A stretch of DNA of 64,000 nt from Bradyrhizobium sp. SZCCHNS1050 (GCF_032484785.1 NZ_JAUETR010000001.1:2855501-2919500), one strand, 5' to 3'. Positions 18,531 through 30,058 are shown, counted from the first letter of the stretch. Made by a program: numbers and translations. The notes: generated by a model from the letters alone, not told the origin.

Positions 18531-19673
18531 ATGGTGTCCTTGAAACGGCTGTTCGGCCGGTTGCGCGCCCGCAAGGCGCCGATGTCGCTGGCGGTCCGCG
18601 GCACGGTGGCGGCGACGCTTGCCTTCGCGATCGCCACGGCCTTCCACCTGAAGCTGCCGCTGTGGGCGGTGCTGACCTCGCTGATCGTGACGCAAGGCAG
18701 CGTCGGGCGCTCGCTGAAGGCAACGCGCGACTACATGTTCGGTACCATCGGCGGTGCGATCTACGGCGGCGCCATTACGGTCTTCATCCCGCATTCGGGC
18801 GAACTGCAACTGCTCGGCATGCTGATCCTGGCGGTGACGCCGCTCGCCTTCATCGCCGCGATCAATCCAAGTCTCAACGCGGCGACGGTGACGGCCGTGA
18901 TCGTGCTGCTGGTGCCCACGATGGGCCATCTCGATCCGCTGGGATCGGCGATCGACCGTGTGTTCGAGGTCGCGGTCGGCGCGCTGACCGGCCTCGCCGT
19001 TTCGTTCATCGTGCTGCCGTCGCGCGCGCATGTGCAGATGCGTAGCGCGGCGGGGCGTCTGCTCGAACTGATCGCAGCCGCCTTCACCGAGCTGCTGGCC
19101 GGCCTGTCGCGCGGCCGCGACAACGACGCGTTGCACCGGATCCAGGACGGCATCGGTACCGCGCTCACCGAATTGAATGCGACAGGAGCGGAGGCCGAGC
19201 GGGAGCGCTCGGCGCGGCTGTCCTCCGGCGCCGATACCGGCCCGCTGCTGCGGACGATCCTGCGCCTGCGCCACGACGTCGTGATGATCGGCCGTGCCAG
19301 CGTGGTGCCGCTGCCATCCGAGCTGCAGGCGCGCTTGTCGGGACCGGTGTCGCGCGTCAGCGATGCCATCGCGAGCTATCTGCGCGGCTGTGCCGCAGCC
19401 ATCCGCAACGGTTCCGGCCCGCCGGCGATCTGGCCGATCCACGTCGCGGTGAAGGCCTATGCGGAAGAGGTCGCCGCCGTCCGCAGCGACGGTCTCACGC
19501 GGGGGCTGCCGGGTGACGCCGCCGAACGCTTCTTCGCGCTCGGCTTCTCGCTGGAGCAGATGCGCCAGAACCTGATCGACCTCGAGCGCGTCGTCGCCGA
19601 ATGGGCGGGAGCGTCGACCGGGAAGCCGCATCGACCGGAGCGCGACGAGACGCCGGATACAGCGGGGGCCTGA
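18531..19673 (+). CDS. FUSC-family membrane transporter
   Basis: 380 residues with about six membrane helices in the N-terminal half (GTVAATLAFAIATAF, LPLWAVLTSLIVTQGSVGRSLKATRDYMFGTIGG, LGMLILAVTPLAFIAAI, AVGALTGLAVSFIVLP) followed by a long cytoplasmic helical region. The TQGSVGRSLKAT...GTxxGA motif is typical of the fusaric-acid-resistance/aromatic-acid exporter group. ATG at 18531 chosen after GAGGTGAGCG; an in-frame start at 18411 adds a charged stretch. Convergent, 5 bp, with the MATE gene. Substrate unknown. Confidence 0.85.
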   Translation: MVSLKRLFGRLRARKAPMSLAVRGTVAATLAFAIATAFHLKLPLWAVLTSLIVTQGSVGRSLKATRDYMFGTIGGAIYGGAITVFIPHSGELQLLGMLILAVTPLAFIAAINPSLNAATVTAVIVLLVPTMGHLDPLGSAIDRVFEVAVGALTGLAVSFIVLPSRAHVQMRSAAGRLLELIAAAFTELLAGLSRGRDNDALHRIQDGIGTALTELNATGAEAERERSARLSSGADTGPLLRTILRLRHDVVMIGRASVVPLPSELQARLSGPVSRVSDAIASYLRGCAAAIRNGSGPPAIWPIHVAVKAYAEEVAAVRSDGLTRGLPGDAAERFFALGFSLEQMRQNLIDLERVVAEWAGASTGKPHRPERDETPDTAGA

Positions 19674-19678
19674 TCTCC

Positions 19679-21064
19679 TCATCGCGACAACCGCAGGAAG
19701 CGCAGCACCAGCAGGGCTGCATAGATGGCGGTGCCGATCGACAGGCCGATCCAGATCCCGGTCGCGCCGAGCGCGGTGTGGAACGCGAGTGCATAGGAGG
19801 CGGGAAAGCCGATCAGCCAGTAGCCGAGCACGGCGAGCAGCAGCGGGATGCGCGTGTCCTTGATGCCGCGCAGCGCGCCGACCGCGATGGTTTGCAGCGC
19901 ATCGGTGATGAAGAAGGTCGTGCCGACCAGGAGCAGCGTGGCAGCAAGTGCCACAGTCGCCGCGGCATCGGCGAGGCCGGCGCCAAGAAACAGCTGCACG
20001 ATCTCGAACCGCGCAAGGATGATGCCGAGCGTGAACAGCATGGCAAGGACGAGGCCGAGCAGCATCGCCATCAGGCCGGCGCGGCGCACACCGTGCGCAT
20101 CGTTGCGGCCGGCCGCATGGCCGACGCGTACGGTCGCAGCCATGCTGATGCCGAACGGCACCATGAACAGGATCGCCGTGATCTGCAGCGCGATCTGATG
20201 CGCGGCGAGAGCGGCCGTGCTGATCAGCCCCATCAGGATCGCCGCCGCCGAGAACAGGCCATATTCGAGCAGGAACGACAGCGAGATCGGAGCGCCGATG
20301 ATCAGGAGCTGCCGCATCAGCCGCCAGTCGATGCGCCCGAGCCGGGCCAGGACATGATAGTCGCGGAACGGCGGGCGCAACGCGGCGAACCACAGACCGG
20401 CAAGAAACGTTCCGAGGTTGACGGTCGAGGTGGCGAGGCCGACGCCGGTCAGGCCGAGCTGCGGAAAACCCCAGTGGCCGTAGAGCAGCGGATAGACCAG
20501 CAGCGCGTTGAGCGGGATCGCGGCCAGGGTGATCCAAAGCACCGGCTCGGGGCGGTTGACGGCGCCCATGAAGCTGCGCAGCGCCAGGAACCACAGCATC
20601 GGCGCGATCCCCCAGGCGAGACCGGCGAGATAGTCCTGCGCGAGATGCGCCACGTCCGGCGCCTGTCCGAGTGCGAGCAGGATGATCTCGCCGTTCAGCG
20701 CGATCAGCATGATCGGCAACGCGATGAACAGCCCGGCCCACAGCCCGACACGCAGCGCGCGCCGGACCAGCCCGGCGTCGGCCGCCCCGAACGCCTGCGC
20801 GGCGAGCGGTGCCACCGCCGACATCAGACCCATGCCGAAGGTGGAGCCGACGAAGTAGACGGTGCCCGCTAACGCCGCCGCTGCAACGGCATCGCCGCCG
20901 AGCCGGCCGATGAAGGCGAGATCGGTCGACATCATCGCGATCTGCGACAGCTGGGTCAGCGCCATCGGCGCGGCCAGGCGGACCGTCTCCCAGAGTTCGA
21001 GGGCGAGAGAAGATGTCGGCGCGGCCGGCGGCGGCGCGTGGTCGGTTCCAGCTGTCGAGGTCAT
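19679..21064 (-). CDS. MATE-family multidrug/toxin exporter
   Basis: 461 residues with about 12 membrane spans in two related halves. The first half begins ETVRLAAPMALTQLSQIAMMSTDLAFIGRLGGDAVAAAALAG, a textbook MATE/NorM opening. Exchanges Na+ or H+ for organic cations or drugs at the inner membrane. Start at 21064 (MTSTAG) is reasonable; an in-frame ATG at 21100 lies upstream. A long repeat-bearing gap lies upstream. Substrate unknown. Confidence 0.92.
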   Translation of the reverse strand: MTSTAGTDHAPPPAAPTSSLALELWETVRLAAPMALTQLSQIAMMSTDLAFIGRLGGDAVAAAALAGTVYFVGSTFGMGLMSAVAPLAAQAFGAADAGLVRRALRVGLWAGLFIALPIMLIALNGEIILLALGQAPDVAHLAQDYLAGLAWGIAPMLWFLALRSFMGAVNRPEPVLWITLAAIPLNALLVYPLLYGHWGFPQLGLTGVGLATSTVNLGTFLAGLWFAALRPPFRDYHVLARLGRIDWRLMRQLLIIGAPISLSFLLEYGLFSAAAILMGLISTAALAAHQIALQITAILFMVPFGISMAATVRVGHAAGRNDAHGVRRAGLMAMLLGLVLAMLFTLGIILARFEIVQLFLGAGLADAAATVALAATLLLVGTTFFITDALQTIAVGALRGIKDTRIPLLLAVLGYWLIGFPASYALAFHTALGATGIWIGLSIGTAIYAALLVLRFLRLSR

Positions 21065-21831
21065 GATCGAGGCTATAGCAGTCCCCGCAGTGACGTGCAC
21101 ATCACGCCGTCGTCGTCCTGGGCGGTGCGAGACGAGAGCGTCGCGGCAACGTCATCGTTGGAGCTTGGGTTCGCGATGGAGGTCGAGAACTGCTCTCGTG
21201 CCAAACCAGATCGGATCGGACGGCCACACGCGTTCCCGCGGCACGCCGTGCCCGGGTGATGCTCGATTTGCTCCCCTCGAACAGGAAGAGGGGCAGGGAA
21301 GGCCGGGTGCTTGACCACACCCATGGCCCGCCTGCAAAAGAAGTAGCAGGCGGCAGTCACCACAGGTGGGCCGCACATCCGGCCTTCCCTGCGCCATGGT
21401 TGGAACGGCTTATACGTACTCTCCCCGGGGACCGGGCTTGTTTGCCCCCGTCACCTGCGGATCGCCCGCCGGCTTGACCTCAGCATCGGGAGGCCAGGAC
21501 CATACGATTTCGCCGTATGCGACAGCCCCTTCGTCCACGCGCCAGCCTCGAGGAAACCCCAAGTGCGCGCTGTGAGCCGCCGCATCCATCGCATCCCACC
21601 CTCAACGGTCCGTGACGATCGCGAAGCGCCCCTCTCATGAGGACGGGACGGGTGCATTGTTTCTGATTTTCGAAATAGAAGCAAGCGAAAAATTCTGAAA
21701 ACCGGCAAAACGCAACGCGGTGGCTCGGCTGGGCTGCCGCGCGGTTCGATGCGTTCTCCGTCATTGCTTGCGGAGTATTCAATCCGGGGACGGAGAGCCG
21801 GCGCGGCAGCGGGTCGAAGACTTGCGCGGAA
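21065..21831. other. 767-bp intergenic region with repeat copy B
   Basis: Contains no supported coding sequence. About 220 bp of unique sequence upstream of the MATE gene (which should hold its promoter) is followed by the plus-strand copy of the dispersed structured repeat (21285-21690) and then about 140 bp before the DUF2867 stop. Confidence 0.65.
21285..21690 (+). repeat. Dispersed structured intergenic repeat, copy B
   Basis: Plus-strand homologue of 11668-12050. Outer stem GCAGGGAAGGCCGG (21293-21306) pairs perfectly with 21379-21392 and is extended by GTGC (21307-21310) with GCAC (21373-21376) across a 2-nt bulge. Inner hairpin 21328-21335 with 21346-21353 (8 bp, 10-nt loop). Downstream conserved blocks: TACTCTCCCCGGGGACCGGG around 21416-21435, a CCAGGACCATACGATTTCGC block around 21501-21520, CTCATGAGGACGGGACGGG, and an AT-rich end with GATTTTCGAAAT. 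Relative to copy A the fifth base pair of the inner hairpin changes from G-C to C-G. Confidence 0.82.
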
Positions 21832-22311
21832 TCAGGCGGCCGTTGCGACCTGCCGGAGCATCGCCTTCACGACGAGGCGGTGAAACGGCTTTATCACGGC
21901 GAGATAGACGCGGCCGAGAGCGTTGTGGGTCTGCACCAGAGTGCTCGCTGTTACTTGCGTGGTCGCGCGATGAGAGACCACGTCGACCAGGACACGAAAA
22001 TCCAGATGCTTGTCGTCGAAGCCGAGCACGATTCGTTGCGGCGTTTCGTCCACGACCGGAAACATCCCGATCAGAGGACGTGGGTTGCCTGGGTCCGCGC
22101 CCGAGGTCTTCAGACCGAAGGGCCTGACCAGCAGGTTGCGGAGCTTCAGGAGCGCCGCCATCCACCAGGGCGCGTGACCGAGCATGCGTTCGGCGGCGGT
22201 GCGGGCATCGAGAACCGCGCCGTCGATCGTGATGCGGAAGGCATCGGCGAAGTCAGTACCGGCGAGCCATCGGTCACGGTCGACATCTGGAGTGATCTCG
22301 CTGATTGTCAT
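21832..22311 (-). CDS. DUF2867-like protein
   Basis: 159 residues. Segments FRITIDGAVLDARTAAERMLG, IGMFPVVDETPQRIVLGFDDKHLDFRVLV and TLVQTHNALGRVYLAVIKPFHRLVVKAMLRQ match the pattern of DUF2867, a START/SRPBCC-like fold in which the C-terminal amphipathic LGRxYxxxIxPFHRxIV stretch is conserved. No signal peptide. Function is not established. Sits between repeat copy B and the IS481-family element, all within a 2.6-kb stretch rich in repeats. Confidence 0.78.
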   Translation of the reverse strand: MTISEITPDVDRDRWLAGTDFADAFRITIDGAVLDARTAAERMLGHAPWWMAALLKLRNLLVRPFGLKTSGADPGNPRPLIGMFPVVDETPQRIVLGFDDKHLDFRVLVDVVSHRATTQVTASTLVQTHNALGRVYLAVIKPFHRLVVKAMLRQVATAA

Positions 22312-22374
22312 GCGCCCTGAGCCTCGCGTGTCGTGTTTGGTCCTCGGTCCATCAGCGCGTCATTGCGAGCGGAG

Positions 22375-23642
22375 TGTTCAGCCCGGAGACATAGCTTACA
22401 CCTGTTCGGGGACATAGTTGACAGTTTTGGGGTCGCGCAGATCAATCGCTGCGATCTGATGTGCGGCAAAGAAAATTCCGAACTTTCCGTCGGCACTGAG
22501 TGGCCGGATAGCCAGCCGCTCACCTCGGAAGGCTTGCGGGACTTTCCAGAGCCGCCCCTCGAAACTGACGTAGGCCTTCGTGCTCGACACGGAACGGATG
22601 CTCTCACCCTCGTCGTATTCGACGATCGGAAGCCGGTCGGGCATCGCACGTTGGCTCGGTTGATAGCGGCTTGCCGGCACGTCGAAGTTCAAGGCCTCGT
22701 GCGGCCGGTCGAGATTGTAGACAGAGCGCCATCCGTCGAGTGCCCGCTGGACATCGGGAAGATCACGGTAGCGCCTGAAGGCAAACACCTCGGCCTTCAG
22801 ACTACGGTGGAAGCGTTCGTTCTTGCCGCGGCTCTGAGGATGGTAGGGCCGGCTGTGGATCGTTCGAACGCCGAGCTTCAGAAGCCAGACCGTCAACGCG
22901 GTCCAGGGGTCTTCGAGGGTAAATCCCCAGGGGCCACCATTGTCGACGAACATCGCATCCGGCAGTCCATAACGGCGGAACGTCGTCTCCAAATGTCCTT
23001 TGACCGTAGAGCCGCGCTCGTTGTCACAAGCCGCCAGGCACAACGAGAAGCGGGAGTGATCGTCCAACGCTGTCAGCGGATGACAGGACACACCGTTCTC
23101 CAGCGCACTGTGCCCCTTGAAGTCCATCTGCCACAGCTGATTGGGCGCATCCTTCTCGAACCGCGTGTAGGGCTGTCCGGGCGTGCCTGCAGGCTCGACC
23201 ACTCGATCGTAGCGGCGCAGGATGGTGTGCACGGTGGATATCGCCGGGACAGCTTGACCATCACGCTCAAGACACCGTGCGAGCTTGCGCGCGCCCCAGG
23301 CCGGGTGAGCATCGCGCAATGCGACGATCTGCTGCTCGGTCGCAGCCGCGGTGCGCTCCGGACTTCGATGAGGCCGCCGCGACCGATCCGCCAGCGCCGT
23401 GTCCCCAGCGTCATGCCGCTGGATCCATTTGTAGCCCGTCTGAGGGCTGATGCCGAACCGCCGACACAGCTCCCGCCGGTTCGCCCCTTCCTGCTTGGCA
23501 AGCATCACAAACTCTCGTCGCTGGTCCATGACAGACACCTCTCGCCACGGCATCGCTCGCCCCTCTGCTTGACGAATCGAGCCGATTTTGAAGTGTCAAC
23601 CATCTCCCCGAACACCCGTCAGCTATGTCTCCGGGCTGAACA
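22375..23642 (-). mobile_element. IS481-family insertion sequence, apparently complete
   Basis: 1268 bp bounded by inverted termini TGTTCAGCCCGGAGACATAG at both ends (left from 22375, right ending 23642), flanked by the 4-bp direct repeat GGAG (22371-22374 and 23643-23646). Just inside each outer end lies a second related terminus, TGTTCGGGGACATAGTTGA on the left and TGTTCGGGGAGATGGTTGA on the right, so the ends are doubled. One full transposase gene lies within. Left coordinate could shift slightly if the inner termini are the active ends, but the flanking duplication and restored hairpin support the outer ones. Confidence 0.88.
22396..23553 (-). CDS. IS481-family transposase
   Basis: 385 residues, full length. 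N-terminal helix-turn-helix (ANRRELCRRFGISPQTGYKWIQR), arginine-rich ADRSRRPHRSP linker, and an rve integrase core with catalytic Asp144 (QMDFKGH), Asp204 (FVDNGG) and Glu246 (GKNERFHRSLKAE). The C-terminal domain FEGRLWKVPQAFRGERLAIRP is typical of this family. Catalyses cut/copy and insertion of its element. Start at 23553 follows GAGGGGCGAGCG; ATG at 23529 also has a ribosome-site-like GAGAGG. No frameshift or stop, so probably active or recently so. Confidence 0.95.
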   Translation of the reverse strand: MPWREVSVMDQRREFVMLAKQEGANRRELCRRFGISPQTGYKWIQRHDAGDTALADRSRRPHRSPERTAAATEQQIVALRDAHPAWGARKLARCLERDGQAVPAISTVHTILRRYDRVVEPAGTPGQPYTRFEKDAPNQLWQMDFKGHSALENGVSCHPLTALDDHSRFSLCLAACDNERGSTVKGHLETTFRRYGLPDAMFVDNGGPWGFTLEDPWTALTVWLLKLGVRTIHSRPYHPQSRGKNERFHRSLKAEVFAFRRYRDLPDVQRALDGWRSVYNLDRPHEALNFDVPASRYQPSQRAMPDRLPIVEYDEGESIRSVSSTKAYVSFEGRLWKVPQAFRGERLAIRPLSADGKFGIFFAAHQIAAIDLRDPKTVNYVPEQV

Positions 23643-23729
23643 GGAGCGAAGCAATCCAGGGGCGGGCAAGGACTCTGGATTGCTTCGCTTCGCTCGCAAT
23701 GACGGCGGAGAGATCCTGCGCGAATAGCG

Positions 23730-25025
23730 CTACCGTCCGCGCTCCGGAACGCGGGTGATCTTGGCGCCCAGCGCATTCAGCCGCTCGTCGATACGTTCGT
23801 AGCCGCGCTCGATCTGGTCGGCGTTGTCGATATACGAGGTCCCCTCGGCGCACAGCGCGGCGAGCAGCATGGCCATGCCGGCGCGGATGTCGGGGGAGAC
23901 GACGCGGGCGCCGCGCAGCCGGCTGGGGCCGGCGACGATGGCGCGGTGCGGGTCGCACAGCACGATGCGCGCGCCCATCGAGATCAGCTTGTCGACGAAG
24001 AACATCCGCGACTCGAACATCTTCTCGAACATCAGGATCACGCCCTCGCATTGCGTGGCGGTGACGAGCGCGATCGACATCAGGTCGGCGGGAAAGGCCG
24101 GCCAGGGCTGGTCCTCCAGCTTCGGCACGTGGCCGCCGAAATCGTCCTTGATCCGCAGCGTCTGCTCCGAGGGCACGATGAGATCGTCGCCGGCAACCTC
24201 GCAGACGATGCCGAGCCGCTCGAAGCCCATGCGGATCGAGCGGAGATGCTCGGTGCCGGCGCGCACGATGCGTAAGGGAGAGCGAGTCACGGCGGCAAGG
24301 CCGATCAGCGAGCCGACCTCGATGTGATCGGGCTGGATCGAGTAGCTCGCCTGGCCCAGCGTGCTGGCGCCATGGATCACCATCGTGTTGGTGCCGATGC
24401 CCTCGATGTTGGCCCCGAGCGCCACCAGGAAATGCGCAAGATCCTGCACGTGCGGCTCGGAGGCGGCGTTGCGCAAGTAAGTCGTGCCGTGGGCGGCCAC
24501 CGCGGCCACCAGCGCGTTCTCGGTCGCGGTGACACTGGGCTCGTCCAGGAAGACGTCGGCGCCCTTGAGGCCGGAGGCGCGCAGCTCGATCTTGTCGGTT
24601 GCGGTGACGGTGGCGCCGAGCTGCTCGAAGGCGAGGAAATGCGTGTCGAGGCGGCGGCGGCCGATGACGTCGCCGCCTGGCGGCGGCAGCGCCACTTCGC
24701 CGCAGCGGGCGAGCAGGGGCCCTGCCAGCAGGATCGACGCGCGGATGCGCGCGCAGAGGTCCGGATCGAGGTCCGCGGCGCGGATCTCCTTGGCATGGAT
24801 CGTGAGCCTGTTCCGGCCGCGCCATTCGGCGGAGGCGCCGACCGAGCGCACCAGCTCGACCAGCGTCTCGGTGTCGCGGATGCGCGGCACGTTGTCGAGC
24901 GTGACCGGATGCTCGGTCAGCAGCGCGGCGGCGATGATCGGCAGCGCGGCGTTCTTGTTGCCGGACGGCTCGATCGCGCCCTTGAGCCGGTGACCCCCCT
25001 CGACGATGTATTGAATGGGCGCCAT
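23730..25025 (-). CDS. murA: UDP-N-acetylglucosamine 1-carboxyvinyltransferase, Asp-type active site
   Basis: First committed step of peptidoglycan synthesis: transfers enolpyruvate from PEP to UDP-GlcNAc. 431 residues, EPT/RT3-like alpha-beta fold. N-terminal SGNKNAALP carries the conserved Lys24. The active-site loop, C-T-I-G-A-R-P in E. coli (Cys115), here reads GGDVIGRRRLD, so Asp119 (codon complement 24669-24671) replaces the cysteine that fosfomycin alkylates. Asp variants are known in mycobacteria and chlamydia and are active but fosfomycin-insensitive (literature knowledge). Ends DERLNALGAKITRV. Located downstream of gyrB on the same strand, 173 bp apart. Confidence 0.92.
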   Translation of the reverse strand: MAPIQYIVEGGHRLKGAIEPSGNKNAALPIIAAALLTEHPVTLDNVPRIRDTETLVELVRSVGASAEWRGRNRLTIHAKEIRAADLDPDLCARIRASILLAGPLLARCGEVALPPPGGDVIGRRRLDTHFLAFEQLGATVTATDKIELRASGLKGADVFLDEPSVTATENALVAAVAAHGTTYLRNAASEPHVQDLAHFLVALGANIEGIGTNTMVIHGASTLGQASYSIQPDHIEVGSLIGLAAVTRSPLRIVRAGTEHLRSIRMGFERLGIVCEVAGDDLIVPSEQTLRIKDDFGGHVPKLEDQPWPAFPADLMSIALVTATQCEGVILMFEKMFESRMFFVDKLISMGARIVLCDPHRAIVAGPSRLRGARVVSPDIRAGMAMLLAALCAEGTSYIDNADQIERGYERIDERLNALGAKITRVPERGR

Positions 25026-25198
25026 GCGCGAAAAGTCCGTTCTGAGATGGTGATTCGCCCGGGGACCGGCGAAAGCGGAACATCGATCTTCAACGGAATT
25101 AACACGGAAGGGACGGGCAGGCCACTGCTCCGCAGACTCAGGGTGCGCCTGGTCGTCTATCGCGCCAGTGCGGAGTATCCTCGAGCTGGACGTCGCGA

Positions 25199-27916
<2,718 letters not shown>

Positions 27917-30058
27917 TCAGTAGAGCGGGAGCGGCAGGGCGGTGCCACCCGGGCCAACCATGAGGCCCCAGGCATCGCCGGCGGCGAGCTCCAGCGTGTC
28001 GATCACGGCGGGCCGGCGGGCGATCTTCAGCTCGTAGCGGTGCTTGCCTGGCGGCAGGTCGAGCAGCGGGCCCTTGGGCGATTGCGGGCTGCCGGTGCCG
28101 GCCGCGATCCTGATCGTCTGCCCGTTGATGGTCAGCACGGCGTCGGTGTCGCCGATATTGCCGAGCATCAGCTTGGCCCGGCCAGGCTTCGGCAGGATGC
28201 CGGCCTTGGCCGCCGCTTCTGCATTCCTTTGCACCAGGTTGACCGAGGTCTCGCCTTTGGCGCGCCCGAGCGTGAGCACGGCGGGTCCCTGCGACGAGGT
28301 AAAGGTGAGCCGGACCCGATCGGGGCTGGCCTGCGCGTCCTCGGGCTTCTCCCGCCAGCCGAGCCTGGTCAGCTCGGCGCGGTAGAAGGCCGTGACGGCA
28401 CCGAGCTCGGCCGGGACGCTGGCCTCCAGCTCCAGCCGCAGCGGCGTGTCCATTCCCGGCGCCCTGGACCGCGACAGCGCGGTCGCGCTGTGCTGCTTCG
28501 GCACCGGCAGCGCCGAGTCGGGATCGGCCTCGAGCGGCGTCGCGTCCTTGGCCGGTCGGGCCGCGGCCGAAGGCCTGGCGGCGGCGAGCAGGCCGGTGCC
28601 GTCGGCCGTGACGTTCACCTTGGGGCCCATCTGCATGATCGTGAACGCCACCGACTTGCCCTTCGCCGAGAACTCCAGGCGCGCCATGGTCGGATTGTCG
28701 ATCACGGTCGGCGCCTCCTTCCAGCCGGCCGTCTTCAACGTGGAACGGAAGAAGCCGGCGAGTGTCTTCACCGACGAAGCCGACTTGAACGCGAGCTGTC
28801 CCCGGTCGCCATCGAAGCTCACGGCCTCGGCGGTCTCGGGCAGCGCGATCGGCGCCGGATTGCCGGCCAGCGGCTTCACGGGCGCATCCGACATGGCGCC
28901 GGCCTGCACGGCGCGGCGCGCCTCGTCGGCGGCGATCACCTGCTTGGCCATCGCGGCGGCATCCGCCATGAACCTGTCGTCGGCGTCCTTCTTCGCCTTG
29001 GCGCGGGCGGCCAGGGCGGCTTCGGTGGTGCGCATCGACAGCTCGACCATGGTGAGATCGTACTTGCGGGACAGCTTCAGCGTCCCGTTGTCCTCGGGCG
29101 CGACGACCTTGAGCGTGACCTCGTCCGGCGTTCCCGGACCGGCCGTCTCGATCCGCCAGCCGCGCGCGGGGATCTCCCGCGTGTAGAAGGCGAGCACGGC
29201 CGGCAGCTCGGCGATGACGGCGCCATTGGCCTGGCGGCTCGACGAGGCCGCGCTGCCGAGGCTTTGCGACCACTTGGTCGGCTTCGGCATCGGCAGGCCG
29301 GCGTGGTCGTCGCCGGCTTCGAGGGTGGAGGGTAGCGCGAATGGCGCGATCCGGATCTCGACATGGGTCCGGCCGTCGTCGCGCCGGGTCAGCGTCAGCA
29401 TCACCGGATTCTGCCGGCGATAACCGTCGCCGTCGTCATGGCCGTAGAAGGCGCGCACGCCGCCCGGCGCGGTCTCGCCCAGATCGGCATTGGGCCAGCG
29501 CGCGGCGGCCTCGGCCGTCAGCGGCTGCCAGCCGAGGGCGGACATCTCCTTGCGGAACAAGGTCAGCGCCGCATCCAGCGTCATCGGCGCGATGCATGAC
29601 AGATAAGGCCGCGTCTCGTCGAACACGATGTCAGCAGCGCCATCGGGGAACGGCAAATTGGCGTAGATCCGCTGCGGCGAGTAGGTCACCTCCGACTGCC
29701 CGGCGCGGCCGGCGCTGCCTGTGAAGAAGACCAGGAGCCCCTGCTTGTCCTTCTTGTAGCTGAGCGTCGGATTGCGCTCTTCGAGCGGCCTGACATAGCG
29801 CACCCAGCCGTCGGCGCCGAGCAACTGCTGCGTGGCGGCATTGGCCGCTGCGACAGGCGCCGGCAGACGATAGATGGCGCGGTAGCGATCGGGATGCGAC
29901 GTGTCTTCCACCGCACCCTCGAGCCGCGGCAGCGCGTGGACGTCGACGATGGCGTCGTCGGCGCGCGCAGGTCCGGCACAGCTCGCGAGCAGCAACAGCC
30001 CGCACGCAAACCGACTCAGCCGCGGCGCGGCGATGGCCTGCTGCCAAAGCTCTGACAT
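27917..30058 (-). CDS. Large exported lipoprotein-like protein with about five internal repeats
   Basis: 713 residues, not a family I can name. N-terminus is a signal sequence with a lipobox-like L-A-S-C at residues 24-27, suggesting a lipoprotein. Five repeat units can be seen (about 44-135, 136-238, 252-340, 405-487, 515-610), several containing an amphipathic helix of form F-Y/F-R-x-E/T-L-x-x-x-G-W (FYTREIPARGW, FFRSTLKTAGW, FYRAELTRLGW, LFRKEMSALGW) followed by beta strands. A His/Ala/Lys-rich helical linker lies at 342-385. The last 90 residues look like a PEGA-like beta domain (LTINGQTIRIAAG, LPPGKHRYELKI). Start preceded by GGAGATCG; ATG at 30061 equally possible. Inserted between recF and gyrB. 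Confidence 0.75.
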   Translation of the reverse strand: MSELWQQAIAAPRLSRFACGLLLLASCAGPARADDAIVDVHALPRLEGAVEDTSHPDRYRAIYRLPAPVAAANAATQQLLGADGWVRYVRPLEERNPTLSYKKDKQGLLVFFTGSAGRAGQSEVTYSPQRIYANLPFPDGAADIVFDETRPYLSCIAPMTLDAALTLFRKEMSALGWQPLTAEAAARWPNADLGETAPGGVRAFYGHDDGDGYRRQNPVMLTLTRRDDGRTHVEIRIAPFALPSTLEAGDDHAGLPMPKPTKWSQSLGSAASSSRQANGAVIAELPAVLAFYTREIPARGWRIETAGPGTPDEVTLKVVAPEDNGTLKLSRKYDLTMVELSMRTTEAALAARAKAKKDADDRFMADAAAMAKQVIAADEARRAVQAGAMSDAPVKPLAGNPAPIALPETAEAVSFDGDRGQLAFKSASSVKTLAGFFRSTLKTAGWKEAPTVIDNPTMARLEFSAKGKSVAFTIMQMGPKVNVTADGTGLLAAARPSAAARPAKDATPLEADPDSALPVPKQHSATALSRSRAPGMDTPLRLELEASVPAELGAVTAFYRAELTRLGWREKPEDAQASPDRVRLTFTSSQGPAVLTLGRAKGETSVNLVQRNAEAAAKAGILPKPGRAKLMLGNIGDTDAVLTINGQTIRIAAGTGSPQSPKGPLLDLPPGKHRYELKIARRPAVIDTLELAAGDAWGLMVGPGGTALPLPLY

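Larger units (their letters stand above)
22359..23703. repeat. 29-bp inverted repeat split by an IS element
   Basis: Right arm 23675-23703 is intact (CTGGATTGCTTCGCTTCGCT then CGCAATGAC). The left arm is interrupted: 22359-22374 (GTCATTGCGAGCGGAG) and 23647-23659 (CGAAGCAATCCAG) are its two halves. Removing the element and one GGAG duplicate restores a 29-nt arm that matches the right arm at 28 positions, the exception being a G-T pair. The restored hairpin, with a 15-nt loop, would lie between murA and the DUF2867 gene and belongs to the CATTGCGAGCGAAGCGAAGC type of repeat seen across Bradyrhizobium (recollection). Confidence 0.85.
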
